From: Erythrocercus mccallii | Lineage: Eukaryota > Chordata > Aves > Passeriformes > Dicruridae | Length of the DNA stretch: 64,000 bases | NCBI GenBank assembly: GCA_013397435.1 | Contig: VZRG01000007.1 | Span: 580,847-644,846 of the forward strand | Direction of reading: 5' to 3' | In this document: piece by piece, positions 51,301 to 63,168 of the stretch | How the letters are laid out: each line of letters begins with the position of its first letter | How positions within the stretch are numbered: position 1 is the stretch's first letter | The notes under the pieces: generated by a model | Database searches by the model: none | What the model saw: the letters and a program-made list of their open reading frames with translations, nothing else | Told to the model about the DNA's origin: nothing | Program-made: the position numbers and the translations under genes

Positions 51301-53812
51301 ACACCTTTTAGCAAAGGTACTTCAGATGCTAGAGGTAGGAGATGCGCCAAGATAAAAGTTATTCCAATTAGCTGTGCCTTTCAGACATCCCTTAACAGCA
51401 AGGGATAAGGAAGAGAGCAGTCTGACAAAGGGGACCCAGCTTTAGCTCTCCCCTTGAACTTTGACCCTCAGTTTCCCAATGTAACCTGTTGAAGCTTCAA
51501 AGCAGCAACTGCGTCCCCAGTTTTCCTCCTTTTTTGCAACAATTACAGGTCTGATGGTGTCTGTGCATTTGTGAGGGCTCAAATTAAAATACCACTTCAG
51601 CCCATGAGGGGATATAAGAAGGTATTTTGGCATTTTAGTGTTTTACATCCACTCCAGCTGGAGGACCACCTCTCCACCTCTCAGACATCTTCTTTCCTCA
51701 ATCACGTGTATTGCATTCGGAACTCGTTCCTGGATCTGTAGCAATTTGTAACTTGCATATAAGAGGTATCTGGTCTGGGAGCTCTCTCAGATGAAACCTG
51801 CTTAGGCCTCCCTGCAATGTCCCTCCACAGTAATTATGGGACAGTGGTACCAGTCCTACATGTGTCCCTTTGATGGAACAAAAAGGATGTTCTTGCCCTC
51901 CCATTCTATTCTGCTTCCATATCCCCATACCTCTCCCCACTACAGCCTCACCTACCCAGCCCCTACCTCCTTATCCACACTCAGACACCTGCCTGCACCA
52001 AAGGCCTGCAGGCCTGAGCCTCGAGAGAAACATTTCCACCCCAACTAGTCCATGGGAAGCATGTGCTCATATGAAGAGCCTTCTCCTGCAGCCTGGCAGC
52101 TACAGATGGTTGGGAACAGCTTCCTCCTGCGTTGTGAAGCCCTTTCTAAGAAAGATGAGGTCTAATTGTTGCTCTGGTGCTGAAGTAGCAAAACCCCCAA
52201 TAGGGTGATGGGCAAACAGACACTGAACCACTGGAGAGGATATCCAGAGCCTCTCAGAGGTATGTTATGCCAGATTCCTGAGGTGTTGTCTGGAAAGAGG
52301 CACATCAGCTGAGGAGGACCTCTTACTTAAAAAACCTAAAAAAAAAAGAAGAGATGAAGGAACTCTAGAGTACAGAAAAGGAGGTATAATTAGAGGTCTG
52401 TGACAGCTCACTGGAGGTTGGTTTTCTGATCATCCATGAGCCCTGCATGCATGTTCTGTCAGTAGAACCTGTATCATCATCCAAGCACAAAGCAGACTGC
52501 CACAACTCATCTGTTGAGCCACCAGGTAGATTGAGTTTGGCTTAGAAGATGTTTTGTATCAAGAAAATAAAACAAGAGAGAAATACCATTTTTGGTACAG
52601 CACACCAATGCACTTATATGTCTTGCCTCAAGCCAAAATGTCAAGTAAGACTACAGTAGGCAACCTATCTCTTAGATTATCTTGCTTTGAAATTTGGTTT
52701 CCTGAAAAGGGTCTGTGGTGCTTTGAAAGGGGCAGAATTTACAAGCAACTTCTCTGGAAAGTTGCTAAAAACCATCTCACACAACTGTCAACTGCCCACA
52801 GATCAAAAGGATGAGCAGTCAACCCAGCTGGCTGAGAATTTTACTGACTTTTGCATGACTTTGTCCGACAAGAGGTAGGATGATCCTTATGTTTGGTAGA
52901 GGTGAAGGAATTATGGTTTTTGTTTCATGTAGAAGAGCCTGAAGCATATTCAATGACACTACATTTTGCTTACATTTTTACTCTGAATATAACCCTTGGG
53001 ACCATGAAGTTCGTGCTGAGAAAAGAAAAACAGTAGAAGAAAGAAGCTTCTCAACCCACATCAAAATATTTGAAAAATCTGATGGGGAGGGAAAGAGCAC
53101 AAGAACTCGCAGCACAGCTTTCTTGTCAGGAGACTCAGAAGAAGATCTGGCAAATTAATGTTGCTGGGATGATAAAATTCATATCACACTGGGAAGGAAA
53201 AGGAAATAACCCAGTAGCAAAATCTGGGAATAGAAAAAGATGTTAAGAGTTCTTCACTGCAGCACTTTACCTTCTTGTAATGTTTTGTCCACATCTCTAT
53301 GTTCTAGTGTCTTTTGATCTGTGTCCTCTCTATGTCAGTTCACAGTGGGCTGTAAGGCAACATGCAGAGCAGAGCAAACCATCCAGCTCACATACAGACT
53401 GGAAGAAGATGAGGATTCAGGCTCCAGGGGCTGACACAGCAAGTGTAAAAGGTGCCTTGGCTTTTACCCACTGGCACCCTGAGGCTGTTTGTAACTCAAA
53501 AACTTTGAACCTAAAAGTATTTTCATCTGCATTTCAGGAATGCATGTGCTATTGATCTGCCCAACTTGAAAGCACCAACCAGACTGTTTAGCTATTCATG
53601 CCAGCTACTGAGAGGCATGTTTGCCAAAACAGTAAGGCAGAATCTAAAACTGATCATGTTTCAGAGGAGAAAGTAAAAGCAACAACCCACCCATACTAAA
53701 AGGCAATCTGGAGAGAGACAGCGGAGCTCCAAACCCACCAACACTTAGCCATCACAAGGTACTTAGACCACATTTTGCATCCAATGACTGCATAAGGCTC
53801 AGAAAGATATTT

Positions 53813-53900
53813 TTCTTCTTCTTTATGTATATTTTTTCTAATTTTCTTTCTTCTTTTTTCTCTTCCCCCCCCCCCCCATTATTTTCCCTCTTCTCCCTTT
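53813..53900. repeat. Pyrimidine-rich tract with C13
   Basis: An interrupted T/C stretch of about 85 bases that includes an uninterrupted C13 at 53865-53877. Such tracts can adopt unusual structures and often cause sequencing length errors. Confidence 0.8.
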
Positions 53901-55394
53901 TTTAAAATCTTGGACAATAACATGCATATAAAAGTAATTCCAGCTGCACCTGGACCTTCTCTGGACCTTCTAACCTTTGCCAACCTGTCAGCCACAGCAG
54001 GCTGCATAGGCAATGATAAACAAACCACCCTTCTCTCTCCAACAGCAACCTCTTTCCCAGAGTTGTGTGCATCAGGAAGGTCTGCTGGGAGATGTGTTAC
54101 TTGTGAGCTATAACCAACAAACGACACCAGCACCTTCATATTGAACTCAAACTCCTGCCAGACACACTGCTGGCCTAAATATTTGGTACACCTTAGTACA
54201 GATGGCAATTTTTATCCTGCCTTTGGGAAAGAGGAAAAAATTCAGAATAAAGGCTCTTGTGTGGGAGAGTCATTTCATATCTGACACGGGGTGGCAAAGA
54301 GTCACAGTTAACAAAACCTATAGACCTTAGAAATTATGCAGGTGGCTGGAAAAATCCCATCATCTCCTTGTGCAAGCAGGCTGATGTATCAGTGATCCGA
54401 GAGGTAATTCAGCAGCAGAATAGAGCACTGCCTCAACCGGCTCTGCTGAGCAGCAAGCTTCAGCTGCTTCTCTGCATATTACCTCTCTCTGCAGGTTGCC
54501 ACAGAATGGTGCCCTAAATTCTGACAAAGCTGCTATATCTAAGTGAAGAAAAAACTTGAGATTTTTGTCCAACCCCTAATCCCTCAAACAGGCCACCAGA
54601 AGGGATGCTGCAATTTGGCTCTCCAAGGAGTAAGGCAGGCTGTGACATTTACGAGGCACCTCCTGCAGCCCAAGCCCTACAGCATCCTTGCGAGCCCTAC
54701 AATCTGTTTGTTAGGTCTCTTACAGCAGTGCTGCAGAGGGATGAAAGACCTTGTCAAAAATTAACTTCTTTTTCAGGAGTGAGCTAGCTCTATCCTTCAA
54801 GAAATATTGAACAGTTTTGATAGTCAATAACAAAGGCATTTGAAATCTCATTGCAGCTTCAAGTGTTTTAGCACCTGGAAGCTTGGTGTATTCCTCCAAA
54901 GGTTTGCAGGTGCAGAATTAACCAAAATACATCATCTGTCTTGCAGACAGCATCATTTCTGATATCTTCAGAGATAACCACATGGATCAGGAGGATTATT
55001 GTGGCATTAGCTGCTCTGATTACATTCCCTACAGTTTAATAACAAGAGCAGTGAGACTATAGGTATATCAATAGAGTTTTGGATTTGTGAGGAAAGAAAG
55101 TTGAGGGTTATTAGCAGTATGTGAGAAAAGAAAAGGTCACACACTCAAATATGCCTCTGAGGATACAGCTGACAATCTGTGGGGCAAGAGAAGTGATTTC
55201 TCGATATAGCATCATGAGTTTTCTGATAAGAAGCAACAGGGACTTTGTCAGCAAAGCTGTAGATCCATCTTGTCACATCCAGAGGGCTTTGGCTGTAAGC
55301 TTAACCCATAAAAAAGAAGGCAACCACATTTTGTAACACCTGCTTTTTAAAGATAGCAGCTACAGTACGTGCACTCTTCATGTTCCTATTTATC

Positions 55395-55953
55395 TGCTGG
55401 TTTTGGCTGGGGCAGAATTAATTTTTTTCATGATAGCTCCCATAGGGCCAAGTTTTGCATTTGTGCTTTTGAAAACAGCGTTGATAGTTCAGCAATGTTT
55501 CAGGAACTGCTTAGCAGGGCTTGCAAAGGGGTCAAGTCTCTTTGTACTTGTCATATTGCCCTGACACTGAAGCAGGCCAGGGATGCTCAAGTAGTTGGAA
55601 GGGAACCCCAGCTGACCAAAGGGACCCATAGCCTAGGACAGCATTCCAGTATATAAAGTTGGGGGGAAGAAGGAGGAAGTGGAGACATTCAGAATGATGG
55701 CATTTATCTTCCCAAGTCACTGTTACTTATGATGTTCTCCTAGGAATGGCTGAAGACCTGCACCTCCATGGAAATGGCGAATGGGTTCCTTGCTTTGCTT
55801 GCATGTGCATCTTTTACTTTACCCATTGAACGGACTTTGTCTCAACCCACAGATTTTCCTGTTTTACCGTTCAGGTTTTCTCCCCAGATCCACCGTGGTG
55901 GGAGTGAGTGGCTGTGAGCTGCTTAGCTGTCAGATAAGGTTAAACCACTGCCA
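55395..55953 (+). mobile_element. Solo LTR of an avian endogenous retrovirus
   Basis: The start (tgctggttttggctggggca) and the later words aattaattttttt, catgatagctccca, tatataaagttggggg (TATA box near 55650) and cttcccaagt match a widespread avian LTR family that I recognise but will not name. The segment tttaccca-ttgaac near 55820 is where the family normally has its ATTAAA polyadenylation signal, here decayed to attgaa. The end ggttaaaccactgcca resembles the family's ...TTAAACCAC-GACA terminus. It is about 560 bp with no internal region, so it is a solo LTR. No clear 5-base target duplication is visible, so either end may be off by a few bases. Confidence 0.85.
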
Positions 55954-57059
55954 AACTGCACTAGCACCTAGATTTTTTTAATCATTAAGGAGAAACTTAC
56001 TTTCATTGGACATAAAAAGCTAGAAAAGGTGGTCTCAGCAAAATGGTGGCTGTTAACTCCACTGTTGTTCCTTCTGTCTAGTGCTTTCCCCAAGGAGGTA
56101 TCCTGCCCTTTCCACAGAAGGTGTTTGGTTAGTACTTCATGGATCAAAACAGAGAGGTAGCTGAAGAACTTTATAGCTGACATTATGAGCTACTAGTGAG
56201 ATTAAACATATTTTTCCCAGGCACATTTACCAAAGATAATACAGAATAAGTTTACAATTCTATTGTTCCAGCTCGCTGTGCTTGTTAAACTGCAGAAGAC
56301 AATCTGTAGTTGCTTATTTTGTATCTAAGCAACTGTCAGACTCTATCTCTACTAATAAGAAAGGGTATAATTATATGCTGCTACTTTAATTAGCAGCAGA
56401 TGCCTATGTTTATGAAATAAAATGTAAGATTTTTCTAAAGTGCAGAGCCTTGCTAATATGCAAGTTGCAAGAGCACTTTTGCAGCTTCTGAAGGCTTGCT
56501 TTGGCCGTGTCAGCTTGCTTGGGGCAGGGCACAGAGCACTCACAGCCAGTTACTGTGTGCTTTAGACCACTGGCTCAGAGCCCAGCCGTCCCAAACACCC
56601 ATTTGGGAGAGCTGCAGGGCAAGGATAAATCAGTGCCTAATGTGCCTTTTTGACACTCCCAGTGCTGGCATGAAGCAAGTTATTGTCCCTGATTCAAAGA
56701 CCAGGAATGCACAGCTTGCTTTGGGCTACCTACTGCAGTGCCCCAGAAGCTGCTTTCTGCAGGATGTGGTCACAGAGCAACCAACACAGGGAAAAATCTT
56801 TAACATGAATTTCTGATCTCATTGAGGTGCTTCAGCAGCACACAGTGATGCAATGCAGCATTTTTCCCCAGAAGGAATAACAACAGGGACTATTGCTGAG
56901 GGTCCTTCTTTGCGTATAAGAGTAGAAGAGTACAAACAAAACAAAATAAAATCCTGAAAACATATGCAAACAGAGAATATAGATGAGAATAACCTTGTCC
57001 AGGATAGAAAATACTTGTTAGATGAGTCTTTAATTTCCATTATTCAGTATTTTTATCCT

Positions 57060-57075
57060 TGTTTCCATGGAAACA
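57060..57075. promoter_or_regulatory. Perfect 16-bp X-box palindrome (RFX-type)
   Basis: TGTTTCCATGGAAACA is its own reverse complement over 16 bases, and the inner 14 (GTTTCCATGGAAAC) fit the RFX X-box consensus GTTNCCATGGNAAC exactly. RFX proteins bind such sites as dimers. No gene start is visible beside it, so any role would be distal. Confidence 0.45.
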
Positions 57076-59429
57076 GCACTTGTGCGATGATGCTGTCCTG
57101 CAAGGGATGAGTGGGTGCACACATACTTCTGTACCTCTGTGAATTCTGATCCTGGCCTCCAGCAACTTTGAACAAATCTGCCAGTAAAGCTGAGGTTCTG
57201 AGGACAGTTAGATGGAAGGAGCTTTGTGCAAGCATTCAAGGTAAGGGAAAAGTGATCTGGAAAATTTTCCAGACAAAAAAAATCTCACTAGATAATAGAA
57301 AATTTGCACAGCAGAACAAGGCCACCCCTATAAACTGCTACATCTCCAGAAGGTGCTTCAGTAGTAAAGGCCATACTTTCTTGGACATTCAACACCGTCT
57401 CACACTGCCTGCCACAAGGCACAGATCCACAGGAAATCTGTTCTCGGGTTTGAAACTCAGGGCTCCTGCTTAGAAACTGTCAAAATGCAAGACAACCTGC
57501 ATGAAGGTTTAGGGGGCCCCCTCTATCTTTTTTTGTCCATCCTTTGCAGTGCCTTACCCTGTCACCAGCACCCAAAGGAACTTAAGCAGGCAATTAAGTT
57601 TGACCCATCTCTCCTTTCCTCCAAAATGAACTACCATGCTGCCTCTTACAGCCATGTACAAAAAAAAAAAAGGACAGGTCAGATCATCAAGGTAAATTCA
57701 GGGGAAAAGCTGAGCATCCACCAGTACATTCATCATTTCAGGAAGATATGAAATCCTTTAGCATACCTTTATATTCATAGTTTTTATGCTTCCCTGTCAC
57801 AGTTGGTAATCCAATTACAAGAACTAAGTTACACAAGACTGCACCCTAGTAGGCTGCAAGAGCATGCAAGCATATAACCCGTACCTTTGTCTTCTTTCCC
57901 TACATTTCCCAATCTCTAATCTGCTCTCCACGAGCACTGCCAGCCATTTCTCTGCTCACTGCGGTGGATGCTGTCAGCAGAGACACACACCAGATGCTTT
58001 CCCACAGAGCCCAGTTTTACTCTTGCCCTTACTCTGCGGCTCTCAACCAGAAGTCAAGGTCATTCCATTGCAAATTTCTGTTTGTATTTGTTCTTCCCCA
58101 TGCACAGTGTTAACCCACAGCATGCAAAGCAAAGCTGCCACAAAAGGTATCGCTCAGAGCACATATGGAGGCAGAAGGATTTGCTTGAAGGAGACACCTG
58201 CAAGCTCGAGCATTTGCATTTATTCTAAAGCTTTAGGGACTAGTTTACCATGTAAGTTATTCGGGACAAGGCTTCATCAACCTCATCTTGAATGGGCTTT
58301 AAGAAATCATCCATACTTAAGACCAGCTGTATAAAATCACTGTGACCTGTATTAATTAGCATTCTAGGAGATGAAAATTCTATTTACACCTACAGCCATT
58401 TTCAAAGTGACCGGTATGACTGTTGAGCAGTATTTGAGGATTATCCTCTTCACAACAGAGGCTTTGTAACTTCTGCTATACACTGACAGTTTCAGTAACC
58501 TGTGTGCAGGTAACATTCAGTAACAGGGAAAAAACAAGTGAGTGTGGTCCAAATGCCTGCTCGTTTTCTGTGCCGTGTGGTAAGAATATTATTGCAGCAG
58601 TGCAGAGAGCAGATCTCCTCATACCACCCCAAAAGACAGCAAGCACAGCTCAAGGGAAGTACACCAAGGTACAGGAAGTTTCTACTTGTATTACCCCAAG
58701 CTTCTAGCCCATCCCCTCCCACTCCTCTCCACAGTGAATGAGAGGCCACACAAAACACAGCCACCATGGAGCAACAGGAGGCAAATACTTAGTCCAGGTA
58801 AATTGTCCCTGGGCACAAACTCTTACCATAACCAGCCTCTTAGAGCAAGTATCATATTCAAGGCCCTGCTGTCAGCTCTTCATCATGTCAGAAACCAGTA
58901 CAATTTCAATAACCACTTTCAGGACACTTTTTCTTACCTAACAGCATAAACAGCTATCCAAAATTGCAGCCCTCATTCAGAATGGATGAGGAAGACCCCC
59001 ATGTATGCTATTACCTCCTCTTCAGAGATTAGGAAAAGTGTTTTACACTAGCAAGGTTATTAAATGATAGTGTGGGTCATTGCTATCAGTATTTCACACA
59101 ACCTATTCCCCTTCTGTCCCTTAATTAAAAATAAAAGGCACGGGGTGTTATTTCACAGAAAATTAGTGTGGAATGGAGGGGCTTCATTGTTAAGCCCCAC
59201 TGACAATCCTGTGGTGAAATGCCACATGCATAACACAGCCAAAGCGTGTGCATATGTGAGGAATATCAAAATCCAGAAAACATTTTTCTTCTAGAGACTT
59301 ACAGGTAGCATCCCAATTTCTCTAATATTTTCAGAACAATCTCTTTCTGTAGCAGAGAAAAACTTTCTCTCCCATCAGCTTGAATCAATTTTGTCTTGAC
59401 TCTTAATGATGCAGCTCAAAATTTTCCAC

Positions 59430-59533
59430 ACGAAGCTGATGATGCTGGTGAGATGCGGAGATTTAACAGCAGCGCAGTGCGCGGTGGATGATCGGGGTTT
59501 GTGCTATGCCTTTCCATACAATGCCATCTAGCG
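59430..59533. other. Small CpG cluster in CpG-poor DNA
   Basis: Seven CpG dinucleotides fall within about 100 bases (including gcgcagtgcgcgg), while the surrounding kilobases have very few. It is far too small for a CpG island. It may be a remnant of a GC-rich element or a protected noncoding site. Confidence 0.4.
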
Positions 59534-61827
59534 CTAAGGAACTGCCAGGCACACCTGGTTAGGTACTCCTACATTTGGGGATTGAAAGTGCCCTGTAAAG
59601 TTTTGTTTACTTCAAAGCAAAATGAAAACGTGTTTCAATACTGCCACATAACACTGGAAAACAGCAAGGCACCAGGGAAGGTTTTTTAATCTGGATCTAC
59701 GTCTGTTTCTGTGAGAGATCGCATACTCCTTTCCTGCTTATGAAAATTAATACTTGCTGGAAGCCGCTGGCTAATGAAAAATTTACTAATAGAATATGAA
59801 ATGCTCCTTCACTAATGAAATGTAACTAGTTACTGCAAGAGGCTGATTAGAGAAGAAGTTCAGCTCTCTTAAATAAGAAACTCCATTTTCTTTGAAATAC
59901 TCCTGTCTACCACCAGGTCTTAGGCTCTTACACCTTGACCTGCTGTCTCTCATCTGCTTTACAGGCTGCATGTTCACATCACCCCTTTTTGACCCCAACA
60001 CTGGACACTGGCACAGAAGCACCTACCTCTACTCAGATTGGTCACTCCATGGATTACCCTACTCATTTCTGAGACATATATCTTCATTACAGCCAGCCTG
60101 GACTAACATTGTCAAATGCACACGATCTGCTGCATCTTCTGTCCTCCCTTCTAAAGACCTTCTCTGCTCATCATCAACCCCCAGCTTCCATCCAGCTCTC
60201 CAGACTCACTAGAAAAAATTAGTTTCCTTCACCTTTAAATTTCTTTTCTGAACTCTCTCTCTCTACAGCTAGAGCTCCTTTTTCCCCTCCCTTTACCACC
60301 ACTGATTTTTCTTCTGTTTCAGTTAATACTGCAGTCCTTTCTTTAATTTAATTCTGCTTTAATTCTGCTTTCCTAGCACCACTGGAAATGTCATGATGCA
60401 TGCTGTCAAAGTCTTGGGGCCTTTTCTTGCATGCATCTTCCTCTTCCTAAACTCATTTGATTTACTTCCTGTTTCCTCAACCATTAGCTATCTCTCCCTC
60501 AGCTTTCCTTCCATTTTCTTCAAGCCCCTTCTCTCTGACCACTTTAATATCTTCCCTCTCTAAGTGTTCTTCATCCCTCTGGTGCAATATCTGCTGTTGG
60601 CATTGTAGCTGCTCCCACGGTGACAGAGCTGTTACTGCCGACACACATTTCTCCTGTCAGCAGCAGGGGACAATTTTTCTACTCCTCCTCTTACAATGGG
60701 TCATGATGACACCCACCCTCCACTTTGTTCCACTGCCACCTTATTGCTGCAGCTGTTTAAACCTAATCAGTTAATTTTGCACTGCCTCAGGTAAGTAGAT
60801 ATCATGCCAGATGAGCTTAAATCACACTGAGTATATACAGAAACTTTCCAAATATTCAAACTAAAAGTAGAAAATTCCCAAAAGCTACGTAAGTCCAGAA
60901 GGCCAACAAAGCAGTTTAGGATGACCTGAAATCTTACCTATCCCTTCACCTTGGCAGCACAGTGCTCCGAGTTTGGTGTGCAGCTGGTCAGGAAGGCAGA
61001 TGCAGGCAGCTGACGTAATTGTCCCTGCATTTGGCTGTTTTACAGTTCAGGCTCCAGGTCATCAAACAAGGAGCACTCACAACATCTACACGTAGTTAAA
61101 TTTGATGATGCTTAATTAAAAAACAATTTGCCTGTCCTTCCACCAACACAAACTTCAAATCTCTTTTCACATATATTTGCACCAAAAAAGGTCTGTTGGT
61201 TACATGGTTTCAGTCTGCCCTCTGCTGCAGGCTCAGCAGGCAGCTCTGTGATGCTGCTCATCTTCTGAGAACGTAAACAGCACAGGCTGGCTCTGTCTTA
61301 CAACTCAGATATTGTTGTGTATATGTATATACAGGCAAATGTACATTCAACTCAGAAAAGTTTAAGCCAGCACAAAGTAAGAGGTGTCACCAGGTGTGGC
61401 TTTGGGGAGATTTAAAAACCTTTAATAGGAAATAGAGAAACAAGAGCTAGGTAGGCCCACCCTCAGGCAGACAGCACTGCAGTGAACTACCCCAGTGAAA
61501 GGGAATTGGCATTTACACCTCGGCCTCCCACCTCGCACGCTGTGTACGCTCTTGCTGCCACACATTGAGTGTGCAGGCAGGCCAGTGGCAAATCTCAGAT
61601 GAAATAACGCGTAAATGCTGTACCAGCCAAAACACAGGGCACTTATCTACCTCTGGCAGCCTCTCTGGTCCAGTGGAAGCCTGTGGAGGCCCAGAGGCTC
61701 TTGGGTCAGCTATGCCTCAACCCTGGAGGACCAATGCAAACAGGCAGAAACACCCCTCTAGATTAGGGTGAGGAAAACCTTCTTCCCATGGACCTTTGCA
61801 GCCACATTAATATCGCTTAGGTTTCAT

Positions 61828-62335
61828 TGTTCTTTTGGTTTATTAAGTTTATGTCACTCTGTTCAGCCCTCATTCATTACATATGCACCCCTCCTAGAAC
61901 ATTCTTCCTTCTCTTGAACCCCATTGGCTCTGTCTTGCCACAGTACCCCACTCGTTACCCTGTTGGTGCCCTCTGGTTCCTATTTACTCCTGTGCACCAC
62001 TTTTCCCTTGACCCTCAGATCCACCCCATTTGTCTCATTTATAACCCTGTGCCCTCAGCCCAATCCTGGTTCTCATCCCTGGATTTTATTTGAGGCTGTT
62101 GCTGAAGACTATTCTCATCCCTGGACCCCTTTGCTATTCCCTGCCTGTGTTCCTGAATAAACAGTCTTTGGATATCCAAAGAAGAACCCGTCCCTTCACT
62201 GTATCATCAGTGCCATTACCATCACGTCTGTCCTTAGAATCCCGCACTCCTGGGCTAGAGATGCGAAGCCGCTCATTAGGACCCTGTGACCACACTCGCA
62301 CTGTCACAGAAGCCATCAGTAGCAAAACCTGGACA
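61828..62335 (+). mobile_element. Solo LTR of an avian endogenous retrovirus (edges approximate)
   Basis: The LTR signal order is present: an inverted CCAAT box (ATTGG, 61923-61927), a TATA box (tttataa, 62038-62044) and AATAAA (62156-62161). The CCAAT-to-TATA spacing is about 110 bases. Words such as accccattggctctgtc, ccacagtaccccactc and tttatttgaggctgttgct resemble an LTR family known from birds. I place the start at a TG (61828) and the end at ggaca (62335), but no target duplication supports these edges. The overlapping open frames around 61827-62341 are by-products of LTR sequence, not genes. Confidence 0.7.
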
Positions 62336-62611
62336 CTCTAACTCACACACCATGAGCAAGTCCTCCTGTCTTCTGTTTTGGCATCAGGGTTGCAGGTCCA
62401 GAGGATCCCAACATCGGAGCAGAAGGGTCACCCACTGCTAGCAGCATGCCCGAGGTGGGGCAGAAGCTAGAGCTTAGCCATGGCAGAGAACACCATTTGC
62501 CCTCATAGTGCTTGTATAACAGCCCAGTGCTTTCTGCCCAGATCACACAATGCTGCTTGTCCCCAACAATGTCAAAGGCATCCTTCCAGGGTGGGCCCGG
62601 GCCAGGCTGTG
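62336..62611. other. Moderately GC-rich spacer
   Basis: This lies between the LTR and the minisatellite. No gene or known repeat is recognised. Its last part (gggtgggcccgggccaggc) is GC-rich. Confidence 0.45.
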
Positions 62612-63168
62612 TCATGGGACAAAGATTACTTGAGATCAAAGGTTACTTCAGGTCAGACGACAGGAGCTACTCGATGTCAAAGGCTACTTTCTAAGGCATA
62701 TTTCCAGAATGAGACTAGTCCAGCCTCTTGTCACAGGACAGTAGTTAATTAAGATCACAGGACAGGAGCTGCTCAAGGAGAAAGGTTACTGGAGTTCATG
62801 GGTTGCATGATACCAGAATACAGAGATTATGCTGAATCAAAATTCAGGACAAAGATTACTGAAGGTACAAGGTTCTGCAAGGTCACAGGGACAAGGTTAA
62901 TTTATTTCAAATGTTACTCAAGGCCAGTAGACAGAGGTTACATGAGGTCAAAGCTTAATTGAGGTAACACTTTCCTCAAGGTCAAGTGTTAATTGAGGAC
63001 ACAAGACAGAGGATCCTCAACATCAAAGGTTACTAGGTCCAAGGACAGATGTTCCTCAATGGCAAAGGTTCCTCACAGTCACATCACAAAAGTTACTCTA
63101 CGATGAAGGTTACTTCAGGTCATGGGACAGGTTACTCTAGGTGAAAGGTCACTTGAGGTCAAATGTGG
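62612..63168 (+). repeat. Degenerate minisatellite of alternating 17- and 24-base units, rich in AGGTCA
   Basis: About 550 bases can be cut into units that nearly all start TCA. Short units fit TCAAAGGTTACTTNAGG (17 bases) and long units fit TCAYGGGACA followed by RAGRTTACTYNAGG (24 bases). Clean cuts occur at 62907-62923 (17), 62924-62947 (24), 62948-62964, 62965-62981 and 62982-62998 (17 each), and 62999-63022 (24). The alternation makes a ~41-base higher-order unit, broken by a diverged part near 62690-62730. Seven exact AGGTCA hexamers occur: 62650, 62880, 62945, 62979, 63117, 63146 and 63156. Units differ by about 20-40%, so the array is old. Confidence 0.85.
63139..63161 (+). promoter_or_regulatory. 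DR1 plus DR4 nuclear-receptor half-site arrangement
   Basis: AGGTGA (63139-63144), one base, AGGTCA (63146-63151), four bases (cttg), AGGTCA (63156-63161). The first pair is spaced as a DR1 element (PPAR, HNF4 or COUP-TF type, both with RXR or as homodimers) and the second as a perfect DR4 (thyroid hormone receptor or LXR with RXR). The arrangement arises from the minisatellite unit; binding is inference. Confidence 0.4.

Larger units (their letters stand above)
47761..55394. other. Unique sequence with simple repeats, no recognised gene
   Basis: About 7.6 kb. It contains a 10-base-arm inverted repeat at 47989-48009 just after an AATAAA, a 14-base tandem purine repeat at 48336-48363, an A8-A10 tract near 52340 and a pyrimidine-rich tract with C13 at 53813-53900. 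Short frames have no recognised domain. Confidence 0.5.
55954..61827. other. Unique sequence, no recognised gene
   Basis: About 5.9 kb. It contains the X-box palindrome at 57060-57075, an A12 run near 57660, a small CpG cluster at 59430-59533 and a pyrimidine-rich zone at about 60180-60580. A 156-codon frame (57864-58334) has no recognised domain. Confidence 0.5.

Noticed and set aside
57864..58334. Open frame of 156 codons on the plus strand
   Set aside because: Low-complexity Ser/His/Cys-rich translation with no domain, and a second open frame overlaps it at 57968-58228. No splice or promoter support.
61827..62341. Three overlapping plus-strand open frames
   Set aside because: They lie within an LTR, which is noncoding, and begin at arbitrary ATGs.
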